Below, in pieces: positions 6,549-12,876 of a DNA stretch of 12,886 nt (positions are counted from its first letter, which is position 1; each line of letters opens with the position of its first letter). Made by a program: the position numbers and the translations under genes. The DNA is from Oscillospiraceae bacterium. GTDB lineage: Bacteria > Bacillota > Clostridia > Oscillospirales > Oscillospiraceae. The notes below the pieces were generated by a model that saw only the letters and a list, made by a program, of their open reading frames with translations, did no database searches and was not told the origin of the DNA. The stretch spans positions 1-12,886 of the forward strand of contig JAGBGB010000015.1 of NCBI GenBank assembly GCA_017936205.1, given 5' to 3'.

Positions 6549-7109
6549 ATGAGAAAAAACAAACAGCTTCGTGCTTTGTGTGAAAGTGCGGTATTCACAG
6601 CTCTGGCTCTGGCTCTGAGCTATCTGAAAATCCCAACGGGCTTGGCATTCGGCGGCTTCGGGGGCTCTATTGATCTGGTTATGATCCCACTGATCCTATG
6701 CGCTATTCGCTGGGGCATCGGCTGGGGCTTGGGCTCCGGACTGGTCTTCGGAACGCTGAAATTCTTCTTCGCCGGTGGCTCTGCCATTTCGTGGGAATCT
6801 ATGCTGCTGGACTACAGCCTTGCCTATATGATGGTAGGATTAGCCGGTGTGCTGAAGCATCGCAGCTCAATGGCATGGTTGGCTGCTCTGATCGGCTGTC
6901 TTGGTCGCTTTGCCATCCACTTCCTAAGTGGAGTGACCATTTATGCCGAATATGTCAGCCCCATCTTCGGCTGGGACGGCAGCAGCAGTGTGATTTATTC
7001 CATACTGTACAATGGCTCCTACATGCTGCCCAACACCGTTTTAGCTGTTTTGGCAGTCGCTCTGCTCCAGAAGCCCCTCTCCAACTTCCTCCAAGCCAAG
7101 GATCTGTAA
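6549..7109 (+). CDS. thiT: ThiT-like thiamine transporter, ECF-type S component
   Basis: ThiT is the substrate-binding membrane subunit of an energy-coupling factor transporter. It binds thiamine with high affinity and works with the shared EcfA/EcfA'/EcfT module encoded elsewhere. The 186-residue product is highly hydrophobic with about six membrane segments. Features resembling ThiT include GGSIDLVMIPLIL (38-50), LLDYSLAYMMVGLAG (86-100), an IHFLSG segment with a His (124-129) and NGSYMLPN (155-162), which align with the thiamine-contacting Glu/Tyr, His/Trp and Tyr/Asn regions. ATG at 6549 is chosen because AGGAGG (6536-6541) lies 7 bases upstream; the frame is open to 6483, but that part lies in the riboswitch platform. 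The TPP riboswitch supports the substrate assignment. No ecf genes are adjacent, as is usual for this class. Confidence 0.93.
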   Translation: MRKNKQLRALCESAVFTALALALSYLKIPTGLAFGGFGGSIDLVMIPLILCAIRWGIGWGLGSGLVFGTLKFFFAGGSAISWESMLLDYSLAYMMVGLAGVLKHRSSMAWLAALIGCLGRFAIHFLSGVTIYAEYVSPIFGWDGSSSVIYSILYNGSYMLPNTVLAVLAVALLQKPLSNFLQAKDL

Positions 7110-7148
7110 GACCCGAAAACCGAGACATTTTTCATATGCGTCCCAAAA

Positions 7149-7374
7149 CACACGGTCAAATTCCGATTTATCGTACCATTCGTAGGGGCGCGCATTGCGC
7201 GTCCGACAACCGCCAAGAATTGGTGGTTGTGAAAAATGTTTCGTTTTTTGGAGAAATTACATCATTTTCGGTGATTTTTGTGTTCATGGCGTAACGCCAT
7301 GAACCGGACGCGCAATGCGCGCCCCTACGAAGGGGTAAATCAAACTGTTCGAAAAATCGGAATTTGACTGTGTG
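7149..7374 (+). repeat. MITE-like palindromic repeat, copy 1
   Basis: This 226-bp element folds almost completely on itself. The outer arms are CACACGGTCAAATTCC... (from 7149) and the complementary ...GGAATTTGACTGTGTG (to 7374), with one mismatch in the first 20 bases. Next comes a perfect 25-bp inverted pair (7181-7205 with 7305-7329) starting CGTAGGGGCGCGCATTGCG. Inside are two side hairpins: ACAACCGCCAA-GAA-TTGGTGGTTGT (7206-7230, one G:T pair) and GTTCATGGCG-TAA-CGCCATGAAC (7282-7304, perfect). The middle (7231-7281) is unpaired and T-rich. No transposase is encoded, and I see no clear target duplication. A second, inverted copy lies at 10386-10606. It sits between the thiT stop and a terminator. 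The open frames through it are by-products of the repeat. Confidence 0.9.
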
Positions 7375-7393
7375 ATCGTGAATAAATGCAAAT

Positions 7394-7426
7394 GGGCTTG
7401 CCGAATTTTGGCAAGCCCGTTTTTTT
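7394..7426 (+). terminator. Intrinsic terminator downstream of thiT and repeat copy 1
   Basis: GGGCTTGCC (7394-7402), a 7-base loop, GGCAAGCCC (7410-7418), then G and seven T residues. The perfect 9-bp GC-rich stem with a T-run points to termination of plus-strand transcripts from thiT. The last T residues overlap the stop codon of the convergent 141-residue gene. On the minus strand only a weak T-rich tail (ATTTGCATTTATT) follows, so termination in that direction may be partial. Confidence 0.85.
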
Positions 7427-7850
7427 AGTTTACTTCGATGGAATGATCCTTGAGATCCAGAATCACTTCCCGCTGTGTCACCCACTCCGTACCCCAGCGG
7501 TCATATTCTCCATCGCAATGGGGGTAGTAATCCACTTCACGGACTTCCCCAAAACCAAGAGAAACGCAATCCTGTTTCCAACCGAAGCGTACTTCTTTAT
7601 AGCTGCGAGGTCCTTTCTCAACTTGCGCCATGATTTGTCCCTCATGGTCATAGAACACCGCCCCTCCTTCACGAGAAACAATGATCGTACACCCGGGGAA
7701 GGAGGTGTCCCTTATTACCTCTCCGCTAATGACCATAGAAAACTGATGGGGCTCAACCACTAACTTCAAGTGGGATTCACCGGAAAAGTTGGTGTTACCC
7801 GATTCCATGTACATACCTCTGGTATTATACTTATATATGACTTCTCTCAT
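7425..7850 (-). CDS. Hypothetical 141-residue protein coupled to the ABC-GNAT gene
   Basis: I do not recognise this protein. It has no signal peptide, no membrane segment and no catalytic motif that I can name. The sequence is rich in alternating hydrophobic/charged stretches with many Val, Glu and aromatic residues, suggesting a mostly beta-strand cytoplasmic fold. It contains a Tyr/Asp/Trp-rich segment (VDYYPHCDGEYDRWGTEWV) near residues 106-124. Its ATG overlaps the stop of the ABC-GNAT gene by four bases (ATGA), so translation is probably coupled and the two products may work together, for example as a regulator or accessory factor. Its own Shine-Dalgarno (AAGGA) lies in the 3' end of the upstream gene. 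The stop codon is fused to the A/T-run of the convergent terminator. Coding status is well supported by context and frame length, function is not. Confidence 0.75.
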   Translation of the reverse strand: MREVIYKYNTRGMYMESGNTNFSGESHLKLVVEPHQFSMVISGEVIRDTSFPGCTIIVSREGGAVFYDHEGQIMAQVEKGPRSYKEVRFGWKQDCVSLGFGEVREVDYYPHCDGEYDRWGTEWVTQREVILDLKDHSIEVN

Positions 7851-10225
7851 TTGTGCCGTCCTTTCTTACGATTTGATTCACCATATTGGCAGCTATTTAC
7901 CGATATATCTCTTGTAAATGTGGTGCGAATTTGATCTTCCTTTGCTACCTTGAAGCCCTGAGCCTTCCAGAAGGCGATCGCTTCGGAATTTTCATTTTCA
8001 CAGAAGAGGGATAGGGAATCGTAGCCCTGTCCTGCCATAGCGGCTCGCACATCTGCGAAGATTCGAGATCCAATGCCCTGTCTCTGGAGATGACCATCTA
8101 CCATGAACCAACCGATGAAGGCATCGTCCTTCTCCGGATAGCCTGCAATGAGATCCAGCAGAGCCACCAAACGATCCTTCTCATAGAAGCCTACGAAGTG
8201 CTTACTTCCCACGGCCGCTCCCTCAGGCATACGAGTGATGATCTCAGTCAGGCTCTCTACTGTGGGGGCTGAGTTGGTATACTCATAATATTTTTGGTTG
8301 GACTTGCACAGGGCATATACATCAGAAATATCTGATTCCGTAATTCGTCGTACCTCATGAGTGGTGCTGAGAGCATTGATATTCAGAGTGTCCTTTGCCT
8401 CATAGTCAAGAGCCTGACGGAACTGGGTTTCGAAGAGCTCCTTATATGTGCCGCCCAAGGCTATGAGCTCATCATGGGATCCCTGTTCAGAGATGATCCC
8501 ATCCTTGACCACTAAGATCCGATCTGCCTTAAGAATGGTGGACAAGCGGTGAGCAATGACAATGCTGGTTCTGCCCTTCATCATAGCTTCCAGAGCATCC
8601 TGAATGGCGTTTTCCGAGATGGAGTCCAGTGCACTGGTCGCCTCGTCGAGGATCAGGATTTTGGGATCCTTCAGGATCACACGAGCAAGAGAAATTCGCT
8701 GCTTCTCACCACCGGAGAGTTTCAGACCACGGTTGCCGACTTCTGTATCATAGCCTTTGGGCTGCTTGGTGATGAAATCATGGATATTGGCAATACGACA
8801 GGCTGCCTCGATTTCTTCCATTGTAGCATTCTCTTTGGCGTAGCGAAGATTTTCCAGAATGGTTCCGTTGAACAGATAGCTTTCCTGCGTTACCACACCG
8901 ACACACTGCCGCAGGTAGGGAAGATCAAAGTCCCGTACATCCACACCGGCGATGGTCACACTGCCACCAAGTACATCATAGAGACGGGGGATCATATTGA
9001 CCACCGTAGACTTTCCGGAGCCGGAGGGACCGACAATGGCATACATCTTCCCACCGGGAACGGTGAAGCTCACATCTGTCAGGAGAGGCTTGGAGGGATC
9101 GTAACTGAATGCCACTTGCTTGTATTCGATGGGCTCCATGAAAACCTCCGGCTTCTTCCCATTTTCCGGGGAGACAATGGTGTTCTCACGGTCAAAGTAA
9201 TCGAAAATACGGGTGAACAAAGCAAGAGAACGGGTGAAATCCACCTGCAAATTCAGCAGAGATTCTACCGGCCTGTACAGACGGTTGATCAGAGCTACCG
9301 TGGAGGTGATGACACCTACAGAAAGGGTGGGATCCCAATTCTGAATGATCAGCAGACCACCGACAAAGTAAATGAGCAGGGGGCCGAGCTGGCTGAAGAT
9401 GCCCATGACCACCATGAACCACTTGCCGCTTCGGCGTTCCTTCAGAGCGATATCCGTGGCTTCGCTGTTGACCTTTACGAATTTCTCGTATTCCTTCTCC
9501 TCACGGGTGAAGATCTTTACCAGCATGGAACCGCTGACGGAGAGAGTCTCGTTGATGACCTGATTCATTTCGTCATTCTTGGCTTGGCTCTCTGTCAACA
9601 GCTTCCAGCGGGTCTTGCCGGCACTTCTGGTAGGCAGGATCAGCAGAGGGATCACGGCGATCCCCACCAAAGCCAGCTGCCAGCTCATGGAGAATAAAGC
9701 AACCAGGGTGGTGACCACCGTGGCGGTGTTACTGACGATACTGGATAAAGTACCACTAATAACGGAGCTGACACCGCTGATGTCCGTATTCATCCGTGTA
9801 ATAATGTCTCCCTGCTTCTCCGTAGTGAAGAAGGAGTGAGGCATGTACTGTAAATGGCGGTACATCTGATTCTTCATGTCGAAGATGATCCGCTGGGAGA
9901 TCCAGGAATTGATGAAGCTCTCCAGAACTCCGATGAGCTGACTGATACTCAGAGCAGCGAAGGCCATAAGCAGCAGCTTGATCAACAGCCCCAGGTCCTC
10001 TCCCACCAGAGCCTGATCCACGATCCGCCCTGTAATAATAGAGGGCAGCAGTCCTACGGTAGCAGACAGCAGAATTGCCACAAACACAAAGAGAAACTGC
10101 ACCCAGTAGGGCTTCAAATAAGAAAGGATCCGCAATAGGAGCTTTTTTGTAACCTTGGGCATATTTTTCTTTTCTTCTTCGGTCAAGAAGCCCTTGGGTC
10201 CCAAAGAGTATCTGTTTCCCGCCAT
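7847..10225 (-). CDS. ABC exporter (permease-ATPase) fused to a C-terminal GNAT acetyltransferase domain
   Basis: Residues about 25-345 form a six-segment type I exporter membrane domain. Residues about 365-600 form the ATPase, with Walker A GPSGSGKST (399-407), Q-loop VTQES (445-449), signature LSGGEKQR (503-510), Walker B ILILDEATSALD (523-534) and switch His IVIAHRLST (H559). Such half-transporters work as homo- or heterodimers and export lipids, peptides or drugs; no second half-transporter is adjacent. The ATPase ends near 610 and, after a short linker, residues about 623-770 form a GNAT domain: VRRITESDISDVYALC, a core with GWFMVDGHLQRQGIGSRIF (705-723, acetyl-CoA loop QRQGIG) and ENENSEAIAFWKAQGFKV. 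A basic tail SNRKKGRHK follows. The frame crosses the junction without interruption, so this is one 792-residue protein against the usual 580-620. ATG at 10225 has AGGAGGA 6 bases upstream. Transport and acetylation substrates are unknown. Confidence 0.92.
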   Translation of the reverse strand: MAGNRYSLGPKGFLTEEEKKNMPKVTKKLLLRILSYLKPYWVQFLFVFVAILLSATVGLLPSIITGRIVDQALVGEDLGLLIKLLLMAFAALSISQLIGVLESFINSWISQRIIFDMKNQMYRHLQYMPHSFFTTEKQGDIITRMNTDISGVSSVISGTLSSIVSNTATVVTTLVALFSMSWQLALVGIAVIPLLILPTRSAGKTRWKLLTESQAKNDEMNQVINETLSVSGSMLVKIFTREEKEYEKFVKVNSEATDIALKERRSGKWFMVVMGIFSQLGPLLIYFVGGLLIIQNWDPTLSVGVITSTVALINRLYRPVESLLNLQVDFTRSLALFTRIFDYFDRENTIVSPENGKKPEVFMEPIEYKQVAFSYDPSKPLLTDVSFTVPGGKMYAIVGPSGSGKSTVVNMIPRLYDVLGGSVTIAGVDVRDFDLPYLRQCVGVVTQESYLFNGTILENLRYAKENATMEEIEAACRIANIHDFITKQPKGYDTEVGNRGLKLSGGEKQRISLARVILKDPKILILDEATSALDSISENAIQDALEAMMKGRTSIVIAHRLSTILKADRILVVKDGIISEQGSHDELIALGGTYKELFETQFRQALDYEAKDTLNINALSTTHEVRRITESDISDVYALCKSNQKYYEYTNSAPTVESLTEIITRMPEGAAVGSKHFVGFYEKDRLVALLDLIAGYPEKDDAFIGWFMVDGHLQRQGIGSRIFADVRAAMAGQGYDSLSLFCENENSEAIAFWKAQGFKVAKEDQIRTTFTRDISVNSCQYGESNRKKGRHK

Positions 10226-10269
10226 AGAACATCCTCCTGTTTCTATTTTTAAGGACTATAGATATCTAA

Positions 10270-10298
10270 ATTTTACCAACTTTTGCGATATTTGTAAA
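10270..10298 (-). promoter_or_regulatory. Candidate sigma-A promoter of the ABC-GNAT operon
   Basis: On the minus strand TTTACA (10298-10293), a 17-base spacer, then TAAAAT (10275-10270). Each hexamer has one or two departures from consensus. The predicted start near 10263 gives a leader of about 38 bases ending in AGGAGGA before the ATG. It lies directly after the terminator of the upstream unit. Confidence 0.6.
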
Positions 10299-10332
10299 GT
10301 TATATTTTCACCCAAATTAAGCCGTTCTACAG

Positions 10333-10368
10333 AAAAAAGAGCTGCTCTACCAAAAAGTGAAGCAGCCC
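10333..10368 (-). terminator. Intrinsic terminator of the sigma/anti-sigma operon
   Basis: Read on the minus strand: GGGCTGCT (10368-10361), a loop of about 14 bases, AGCAGCTC (10346-10339), then six T residues (10338-10333). The 8-bp stem has one G:T pair. It ends transcripts arriving from the anti-sigma gene after they pass through repeat copy 2, and it isolates the ABC-GNAT promoter downstream. Confidence 0.8.
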
Positions 10369-10385
10369 TTATTATGCTTTTAATT

Positions 10386-10606
10386 AAATTCCGATTTATC
10401 GCACAGTTTGATTTACCCCTTCGTAGGGGCGCGCATTGCGCGTCCGGTTCATGGCGGAACGGCATGAATACAAAAGCCACCGAAAATGATGTATTTTTTC
10501 CAAAAATCGCAACATTTTTCACAACCACCAATTCTTGGTGGTTGTCGGACGCGCAATGCGCGCCCCTACGCAGCGGTGAACGAAGCAGTGCGATAAATCG
10601 GAATTT
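10386..10606 (-). repeat. MITE-like palindromic repeat, copy 2 (inverted relative to copy 1)
   Basis: This 221-bp copy of the element at 7149-7374 lies in the opposite orientation. The outer arms AAATTCCGATTTATCGCAC (from 10386) and GTGCGATAAATCGGAATTT (to 10606) are perfectly complementary over 19 bases. The 25-bp inner arm pair (10422-10446 with 10546-10570) is identical to that of copy 1. The hairpin ACAACCACCAA-TTC-TTGGTGGTTGT (10521-10545) is perfect here, where copy 1 has a G:T pair. The other hairpin (about 10448-10468) has decayed, where copy 1 is perfect. The outermost 8-9 bases differ from copy 1 at both ends. No coding function is apparent. Confidence 0.9.
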
Positions 10607-10645
10607 GGCCCAAAATTGCGGGTTCGTATAGCTTGCCGGATCAGA

Positions 10646-11659
10646 TTAGTTTACGGGATAAATGGCATCCCCTGCATAGATGGAAGATACATCATTGGGA
10701 TCGATCACCTTGTTCAGGGGGCAGTGGCTCCACTGCATTTCTTCTGCAAAATAATCCTGTGTGCCCCAACCAGGGGTGAAGGGGAGCTTGGTTCCGTCCT
10801 TCAGGACCACACCGCTGTTCCATTTTGCATTTTCATCGCAAACTGCGAAATCAGAGCCTTGGATCTGTACACCCAGAGAATGGAGCTTTACCTGCCGACC
10901 ATCTTCCAGTGTCGTAATTTTAGCTTTGGCATCGGTGAGGACAATGGTTTCTTCAATCAGAGCAGTGGCTTCTTCGTCAGTGGTGTATATGCCTCCTTCA
11001 GTGCGAGTCCATGTTCTCTGTTGATCCAGTCGAAGCGTCAGCTCCAGTCCTTCATAGTTTGCAGGAAGCTCTGCTAAGATGATCTGCATGGTGTAGGAAC
11101 AGTAGTTTATATCACTACCATCATCTAAGCGAGTGATGTGCCATGTTCCGGCAGGACCTTCGGAGGAGAGCCCACTCGTGCCTACCATGGCCCGTCCTCG
11201 CTCAGATAGGGGAAGGAGGATGTTGCCTTTTGTAAAAACCGTGTACAGCCGTTCTTCAATACTGCCTTCCGGCAGTCCTGAGCCCCGCTTAAAGGCATCT
11301 GCGGCATTCACATCCCCTTGGGTACGGGCGGATACCTGCAGATAGATGAAGGGGCCATCTGTAAGCATACGGTCAAGGGTTACCTCGATCTCTCCGTCCT
11401 GTGCTGTAAGCTGCAGTTCCTTAACATCCTGCACCTCACTACTGCCTAAGAAGGCATCCAGCCAGCCTGCCCGAATTCCAACTGCAGCGGCAGATACCAA
11501 AAGGCACATAATAGCAGCAGCGGCAATGAGTGCTTTCGGTAGAATGCGGAGCTTTTTTCTGTGAACAGGCTGGGCTTCTTCTATGCTTTGACGGATCCTT
11601 GCTGAACAACTTTGCGGCATATGGATCCTGTCAAATTCGGTCCTAATGTGATCCTTCAT
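10646..11659 (-). CDS. Putative membrane-anchored anti-sigma factor (DUF4179-like)
   Basis: The 337-residue product has a short cytoplasmic N-terminus (1-42) containing PQSCSARIRQSIEEA, one membrane segment (about 43-63, ALIAAAAIMCLLVSAAAVGI) and a large extracytoplasmic part of about 270 residues. That layout, together with the position directly after an ECF sigma gene, is that of clostridial anti-sigma factors with a DUF4179-type region. In this class the cytoplasmic tail binds the sigma factor and the outer domain senses a surface signal. Its ATG overlaps the sigma-factor stop by four bases (ATGA), and GGAGG lies inside the end of the sigma gene, so translation is coupled. I see no HCC zinc motif of the ZAS class. 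The sensed signal is unknown and the anti-sigma role is inferred from context and topology. Confidence 0.78.
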   Translation of the reverse strand: MKDHIRTEFDRIHMPQSCSARIRQSIEEAQPVHRKKLRILPKALIAAAAIMCLLVSAAAVGIRAGWLDAFLGSSEVQDVKELQLTAQDGEIEVTLDRMLTDGPFIYLQVSARTQGDVNAADAFKRGSGLPEGSIEERLYTVFTKGNILLPLSERGRAMVGTSGLSSEGPAGTWHITRLDDGSDINYCSYTMQIILAELPANYEGLELTLRLDQQRTWTRTEGGIYTTDEEATALIEETIVLTDAKAKITTLEDGRQVKLHSLGVQIQGSDFAVCDENAKWNSGVVLKDGTKLPFTPGWGTQDYFAEEMQWSHCPLNKVIDPNDVSSIYAGDAIYPVN

Positions 11660-12114
11660 TCTGTTTCCTCCTTTAATCGTTCCCTAAGCTGCTGACGAGC
11701 TCGATGCAGACGGGTAGTTACTGTAGTCTGCCTGACATGCAGCAGCTTGGCTATTTCTTTTGTACTGTACTCCTCGTAGTAAAACAGATACACTACGATC
11801 CGATAATCCTTCGGAAGAGCCATAATCATCTCTCTTAGGCTCCCGTCTTCCGGCTGCATGACAGCATCCGTTTCCAGCAGCTCTCGGGTATGGCACCTTT
11901 CGTAGGAGGAGTGCAGATTCTTGCAGCAGTTTACCGTGACCTTTGTAAGCCATGCCCGCTCGGAACCTACCTTGATGCGATCGATCCAGCGGATCAGTCG
12001 GAGAAAAACTTCCTGACTGATATCCTGTGCATCATAGGGATTGCCTGTGTAGCTCAGAGCCAAGCGGTAGACCATATCCTTATACTCTTCAAACAGTGTT
12101 CTTACCCGTTGCAA
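11656..12114 (-). CDS. ECF-family RNA polymerase sigma factor
   Basis: This is a group 4 (extracytoplasmic function) sigma factor that redirects RNA polymerase to a stress or envelope regulon. Sigma region 2 is visible as MVYRLALSYTGNPYDAQDISQEVFLRL (about 14-40). Region 4 is visible as ALPKDYRIVVYLFYYEEYSTKEIAKLLHVRQTTVTTRLHRARQQL (99-143), with a helix-turn-helix centred on STKEIAKLLHVRQTTVTTRL. The 152-residue length is slightly short but normal for clostridial members. The start codon is TTG at 12112-12114, chosen because AGGAGG (12121-12126) lies 6 bases upstream and region 2 follows at the usual distance; the first in-frame ATG at residue 14 would cut into region 2. It overlaps the anti-sigma gene by ATGA. 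Target genes are unknown; self-activation is likely. Confidence 0.92.
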   Translation of the reverse strand: MQRVRTLFEEYKDMVYRLALSYTGNPYDAQDISQEVFLRLIRWIDRIKVGSERAWLTKVTVNCCKNLHSSYERCHTRELLETDAVMQPEDGSLREMIMALPKDYRIVVYLFYYEEYSTKEIAKLLHVRQTTVTTRLHRARQQLRERLKEETE

Positions 12115-12150
12115 AATCTCCCTCCTTTCTTCTTTGAGGCCTCTGTCTAT

Positions 12151-12179
12151 AAGACAAACGAACCTTGGAATTTGTCACA
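12151..12179 (-). promoter_or_regulatory. Candidate autoregulated ECF-type promoter of the sigma operon
   Basis: On the minus strand TGTGAC (12179-12174) is followed after 17 bases by TGTCTT (12156-12151), resembling an AAC-type -35 and CGTC-type -10 of ECF promoters. It lies between the IS200 end and the sigma gene, about 36 bases before the TTG start. The spacer contains AAGGTTCGTT, so the exact -10 is uncertain. Confidence 0.35.
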
Positions 12180-12199
12180 GCAAATATAAAAAAACACAT

Positions 12200-12271
12200 C
12201 CACCGGCGAAGCCGGTGGTTGTCATTTAAGGGTAAAACCCTTTATTCCTCGCTCACGCGTAAACGCGTGAG
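12200..12271. repeat. Hairpin cluster at the right end of the IS200-like element
   Basis: Three successive stem-loops lie within 72 bases between tnpA and the element's end: CCACCGGC-GAA-GCCGGTGG (12200-12218), AAGGGT-AAA-ACCCTT (12228-12242) and CTCACGCGT-AA-ACGCGTGAG (12252-12271). The outermost is the expected recognition hairpin. On the minus strand it is followed by ATGTGTTTTTTTATA, so the same hairpin could also terminate tnpA transcription before the sigma operon. Confidence 0.75.
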
Positions 12272-12297
12272 TACGATCTGCCAGCCGCGTAGGACTG

Positions 12298-12759
12298 TTA
12301 CTTGCTGCCCGTGAACGGGCTTGTTCCCGGGATTCTTAACTGGTCACCCAGTTCGTCTTCCTTGAGCTGGTTCTCGATATACTCCGCAATTCGGCTCTCA
12401 TTCTTTCCTACCGTATCCACATAATATCCCCTGCACCAAAACTGTCGGTTCCGATACTTGTATTTAAGCTCGCCGAATTGCTCATATAGCATTGTACTAC
12501 TCTTTCCCTTTAAATACCCCATAAAGCTTGAGACGGAAAGCTTCGGAGGAATCTCTACGAAAATGTGAATGTGATCGGGGCATGCTTCTGCTGCTATTAT
12601 TTTTACCCCCTTCCACTCACATAGCTGACGCAATATCTTTCCGATTGCTAACCGTTTCTCTTTATAGAAAACTTTTCTCCGATATTTCGGTGCAAACACA
12701 ATATGGTATTTGCAATTCCATTTTGTATGTGATAAACTATTTATGTCATTCATTCCCAC
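12298..12759 (-). CDS. tnpA: IS200/IS605 family transposase TnpA (Y1 HUH endonuclease)
   Basis: This small dimeric transposase cuts and rejoins single-stranded DNA at the element's hairpin ends through a 5'-phosphotyrosine link. The HUH metal motif is PDHIHIFVEI (H63, H65), and the catalytic tyrosine lies in RGYYVDTVG (Y112 or Y113). Further family features are KYHIVFAPKYRRKVFY (17-32) and the ending PGTSPFTGSK. At 153 residues it is full length and uninterrupted, so probably active. The start is GTG at 12757-12759, with GGGAGG (12770-12775) 10 bases upstream; the ATG two codons later would be 16 bases away. A hairpin covers the start region. No TnpB accompanies it. Confidence 0.95.
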   Translation of the reverse strand: MGMNDINSLSHTKWNCKYHIVFAPKYRRKVFYKEKRLAIGKILRQLCEWKGVKIIAAEACPDHIHIFVEIPPKLSVSSFMGYLKGKSSTMLYEQFGELKYKYRNRQFWCRGYYVDTVGKNESRIAEYIENQLKEDELGDQLRIPGTSPFTGSK

Positions 12760-12767
12760 AATGAATG
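12747..12767 (-). promoter_or_regulatory. Hairpin over the tnpA start codon
   Basis: On the minus strand CATTCATT (12767-12760) and AATGAATG (12754-12747) form a perfect 8-bp stem with loop GTGGG, which contains the GTG start. It starts 2 bases after the ribosome site GGGAGG. In IS200 elements, RNA structure around the tnpA start is known to keep transposase translation low; that this hairpin does so is inferred. Confidence 0.5.
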
Positions 12768-12853
12768 TACCTCCCTGTTACTTTATTCGTGCAGTTGGCA
12801 GACCGCACCTATATTGTAGCAGGGTTGTTTATTTATCGCCATAGGCTTTTTTG

Positions 12854-12876
12854 AACCACTCGTATAACGAGTGGTT
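12854..12876. repeat. Left-end hairpin of the IS200-like element
   Basis: AACCACTCGT (12854-12863), loop ATA, ACGAGTGGTT (12867-12876): a perfect 10-bp stem with a 3-base loop, 95 bases before the tnpA start. It is the expected TnpA recognition hairpin and may also block readthrough transcription into tnpA. Confidence 0.8.

Noticed and set aside
7149..7374. CRISPR or integron attC site explanation for the palindromic repeat
   Set aside because: There are only two copies 3 kb apart with no regular spacers, no cas genes, no integrase and no attC-type core sites.
7168..7485. 105-residue minus-strand frame and its partner through repeat copy 2 (within 10155-10631), sharing the peptide TFFTTTNSW
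   Set aside because: The similarity arises because both cross copies of the same non-coding repeat; the frames are interrupted by hairpins and have no ribosome sites.
8549..9697. 382-residue plus-strand open frame
   Set aside because: It lies wholly antisense to the ABC-GNAT gene, whose protein has complete family motifs. The plus-strand translation shows no recognisable domain and no convincing ribosome site.
12180..12297. TnpB-associated guide (omega/reRNA-like) RNA at the right end of the IS
   Set aside because: No tnpB gene is present; the hairpins are explained by transposase recognition and transcription termination.
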